Below are positions 6,375 to 7,288 of a stretch of 7,288 nt of DNA, in pieces (within the stretch, counting starts at the first letter, position 1; each line of letters opens with the position of its first letter). A program made the translations under genes and the position numbers. The notes beneath the pieces are model-generated. The model made no database searches. It had not been told where the DNA came from and saw only the letters and a program-made list of their open reading frames with translations. Source of the DNA: JAVEVF01 sp034005175 (GTDB taxonomy: Bacteria > Actinomycetota > Coriobacteriia > Anaerosomatales > SLCP01); NCBI GenBank assembly GCA_034005175.1, contig JAVEVF010000090.1:1-7288 (forward strand). Reading direction: 5' to 3'.

Positions 6375-6884
6375 ATGAAGAACGTGCTCATGGTGATCGC
6401 ACCGCGGGACTTTCGCGACGAGGAATATGCACACCCCAAGCAGGTCTTGGAGAGCAGGGGCGCACGTGTGGTCACGGCAAGCACGACGCCGGGACCGTGC
6501 ATCGGCAAGCTAGGCATGCATGCCGAGGCCACGCTCGCCGTCTCAGACGCCGACGCGCTCGACTACGACGCGGTGGTCTTCATAGGGGGCGCAGGCTCAG
6601 CGGTGTTCTTCGACGACCCTTACGCGCAGGCGCTCGCGCGCGCTGCCCGCGTCAACAAGCGCGTGCTCGCCGCAATCTGCATCGCCCCTTCCGTCCTTGC
6701 GCACGCAGGCCTGCTGGCCGGTGTGGAGGCAACGGCGTTTGAAAGCCAGAAGGAAGACCTGGAGAAGCACGGTGCCATCTGGACAGGAGAGCCTGTGACG
6801 GTTGATGGGCTCGTCATCACGGCGAACGGTCCTGATGCCGCATGGGACTTCGGTAATGCCATCGCCGACGCGCTCGGCATCTGA
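6375..6884 (+). CDS. DJ-1/PfpI family protein
   Basis: Small cytosolic protein of the DJ-1/PfpI superfamily, 169 residues. Members are variously peptidases, glyoxalases or deglycases, and redox or stress-responsive proteins. The nucleophile elbow is AAICIAPSVL (99-108) with Cys C102. The conserved acidic pair is E16/E17 in RDEEY, and FIGGAGS (69-75) is the usual glycine-rich loop. The residue after the cysteine is Ile, not the His of classical PfpI proteases, so the Cys-His pair of those enzymes is missing. That favours a DJ-1-like or unassigned function over proteolysis. The C-terminal NGPDAAWDFGNAI segment fits the family. The start at 6375 is preceded by GAGGAG (6364-6369) with 5-base spacing. 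It is followed 14 bases later by the rubrerythrin-like gene, probably in one transcript, which suggests a role in oxidative or electrophile stress. Confidence 0.9.
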   Translation: MKNVLMVIAPRDFRDEEYAHPKQVLESRGARVVTASTTPGPCIGKLGMHAEATLAVSDADALDYDAVVFIGGAGSAVFFDDPYAQALARAARVNKRVLAAICIAPSVLAHAGLLAGVEATAFESQKEDLEKHGAIWTGEPVTVDGLVITANGPDAAWDFGNAIADALGI

Positions 6885-6885
6885 G

Positions 6886-6892
6886 AAAGGAG
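6886..6892 (+). promoter_or_regulatory. Ribosome binding site for the rubrerythrin-like gene
   Basis: AAAGGAG lies 6 bases before ATG 6899, just after the DJ-1-like stop codon. There is no room for a separate promoter, so the two genes are probably co-transcribed. Confidence 0.75.
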
Positions 6893-6898
6893 CAGCAC

Positions 6899-7288
6899 AT
6901 GAAGATGATTCGCTGCCGCATCTGCGGCGAGGTCTACCTCGGCTCGGAGGTGCCAAGCCACTGCCCGTTTTGCGGGGCGCACCGCGAGCACCTCGTCGAC
7001 TCCACCGAGTACCCGGCCAACATCAACGAGGTCGCTCTCACCGAGTCTGAGCGTGCGGACCTTGAAGCCGCCATCGAGCTGGAGCGCTCGAACACACGCT
7101 TTTACCTCGGCATGGCCAAGCGCAAGGAAGAAGATGTGCTGTCCTCGGCATACAAGCGGCTTGCAAAGATCGAGGCCGAGCACTGCGAGCTATTCTGCAA
7201 GCTCGCCGGGGTCGATGAGCCCGATGACCTCATGGTGCCGATGGAGGTTCCGAGCGACTGGTGTCTGAACATCGCGGACTCTCTTGAG
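6899..7288 (+). CDS. Rubredoxin-like/ferritin-like (rubrerythrin-type) protein, C-terminus beyond window
   Basis: The first 130 residues are present and the frame is open at the window end. The N-terminal domain (about 4-30) is a rubredoxin-like or zinc-ribbon knuckle pair, CRICG (C6, C9) and CPFCG (C22, C25), binding Fe or Zn. A linker leads to a helical ferritin-like segment (about 48-105) with E62-x6-Y69 and an ExxH motif (E92, H95) in IEAEHCELF. These are the diiron-type ligands of the first helix pair, and the second pair would lie beyond the window. Rubrerythrins reduce peroxide at the diiron site with electrons from the rubredoxin domain. Here the rubredoxin-like part comes first, the reverse of classical rubrerythrin and similar to the reverse rubrerythrins. 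The short cysteine spacing leaves open that it is a structural zinc ribbon. Extra cysteines occur at C96, C100 and C122. Confidence in the fold is good; confidence in the activity is moderate. Confidence 0.82.
   Translation, partial: MKMIRCRICGEVYLGSEVPSHCPFCGAHREHLVDSTEYPANINEVALTESERADLEAAIELERSNTRFYLGMAKRKEEDVLSSAYKRLAKIEAEHCELFCKLAGVDEPDDLMVPMEVPSDWCLNIADSLE

Overview
This 7.3 kb window is GC-rich and tightly packed. It looks like a piece of chromosome from an anaerobic or microaerophilic high-GC bacterium. An anaerobic actinobacterium of the Coriobacteriia type is my best guess, inferred from GC-rich codon use, a two-subunit ferredoxin-dependent 2-oxoacid oxidoreductase and rubrerythrin-type redox genes. 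There is no marker gene to fix the taxon. I see no mobile element, tRNA, rRNA, CRISPR array or phage gene, and no gene-free stretch longer than about 150 bases.

Layout, left to right. (1) Minus strand, 1-1089: coaBC, the bifunctional coenzyme A biosynthesis enzyme, cut off at its C-terminal end by the window edge. (2) A 147-bp divergent spacer. (3) Plus strand, 1237-3875: korA (fused gamma-alpha subunit) and korB (beta subunit) of a 2-oxoacid:ferredoxin oxidoreductase. They overlap by one base and are clearly co-transcribed. (4) After a 33-bp convergent gap, minus strand 3909-5126: a PLP-dependent alpha-oxoamine synthase (BioF/KBL/serine palmitoyltransferase fold) of unassigned substrate, preceded by a near-ideal 20-bp operator-like inverted repeat. 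(5) Minus strand 5251-6264: a membrane polyferredoxin of the NapH/NosR type with four cysteine clusters. (6) A 110-bp divergent spacer with a sigma-70-like promoter and a perfect 20-bp palindrome. (7) Plus strand 6375-7288: a DJ-1/PfpI-family protein followed 14 bp later by a rubredoxin-like plus ferritin-like (rubrerythrin-type) protein that runs off the window end.

How the genes may work together. KorAB oxidatively decarboxylates a 2-oxoacid, most likely 2-oxoglutarate, to an acyl-CoA and reduces ferredoxin. CoaBC supplies the CoA used by this enzyme and by the oxoamine synthase, which condenses an amino acid with an acyl-CoA. That metabolic link is suggestive but is an inference. The right-hand block reads as a redox and oxidative-stress module: DJ-1-like protein and rubrerythrin-like protein, with a membrane electron-transfer protein transcribed away from the same short promoter region. 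I do not see a clear new multi-gene system. The observations most worth checking are the operator in front of the oxoamine synthase, that enzyme's substrate, the perfect palindrome in front of the polyferredoxin, and the partner of that orphan polyferredoxin.
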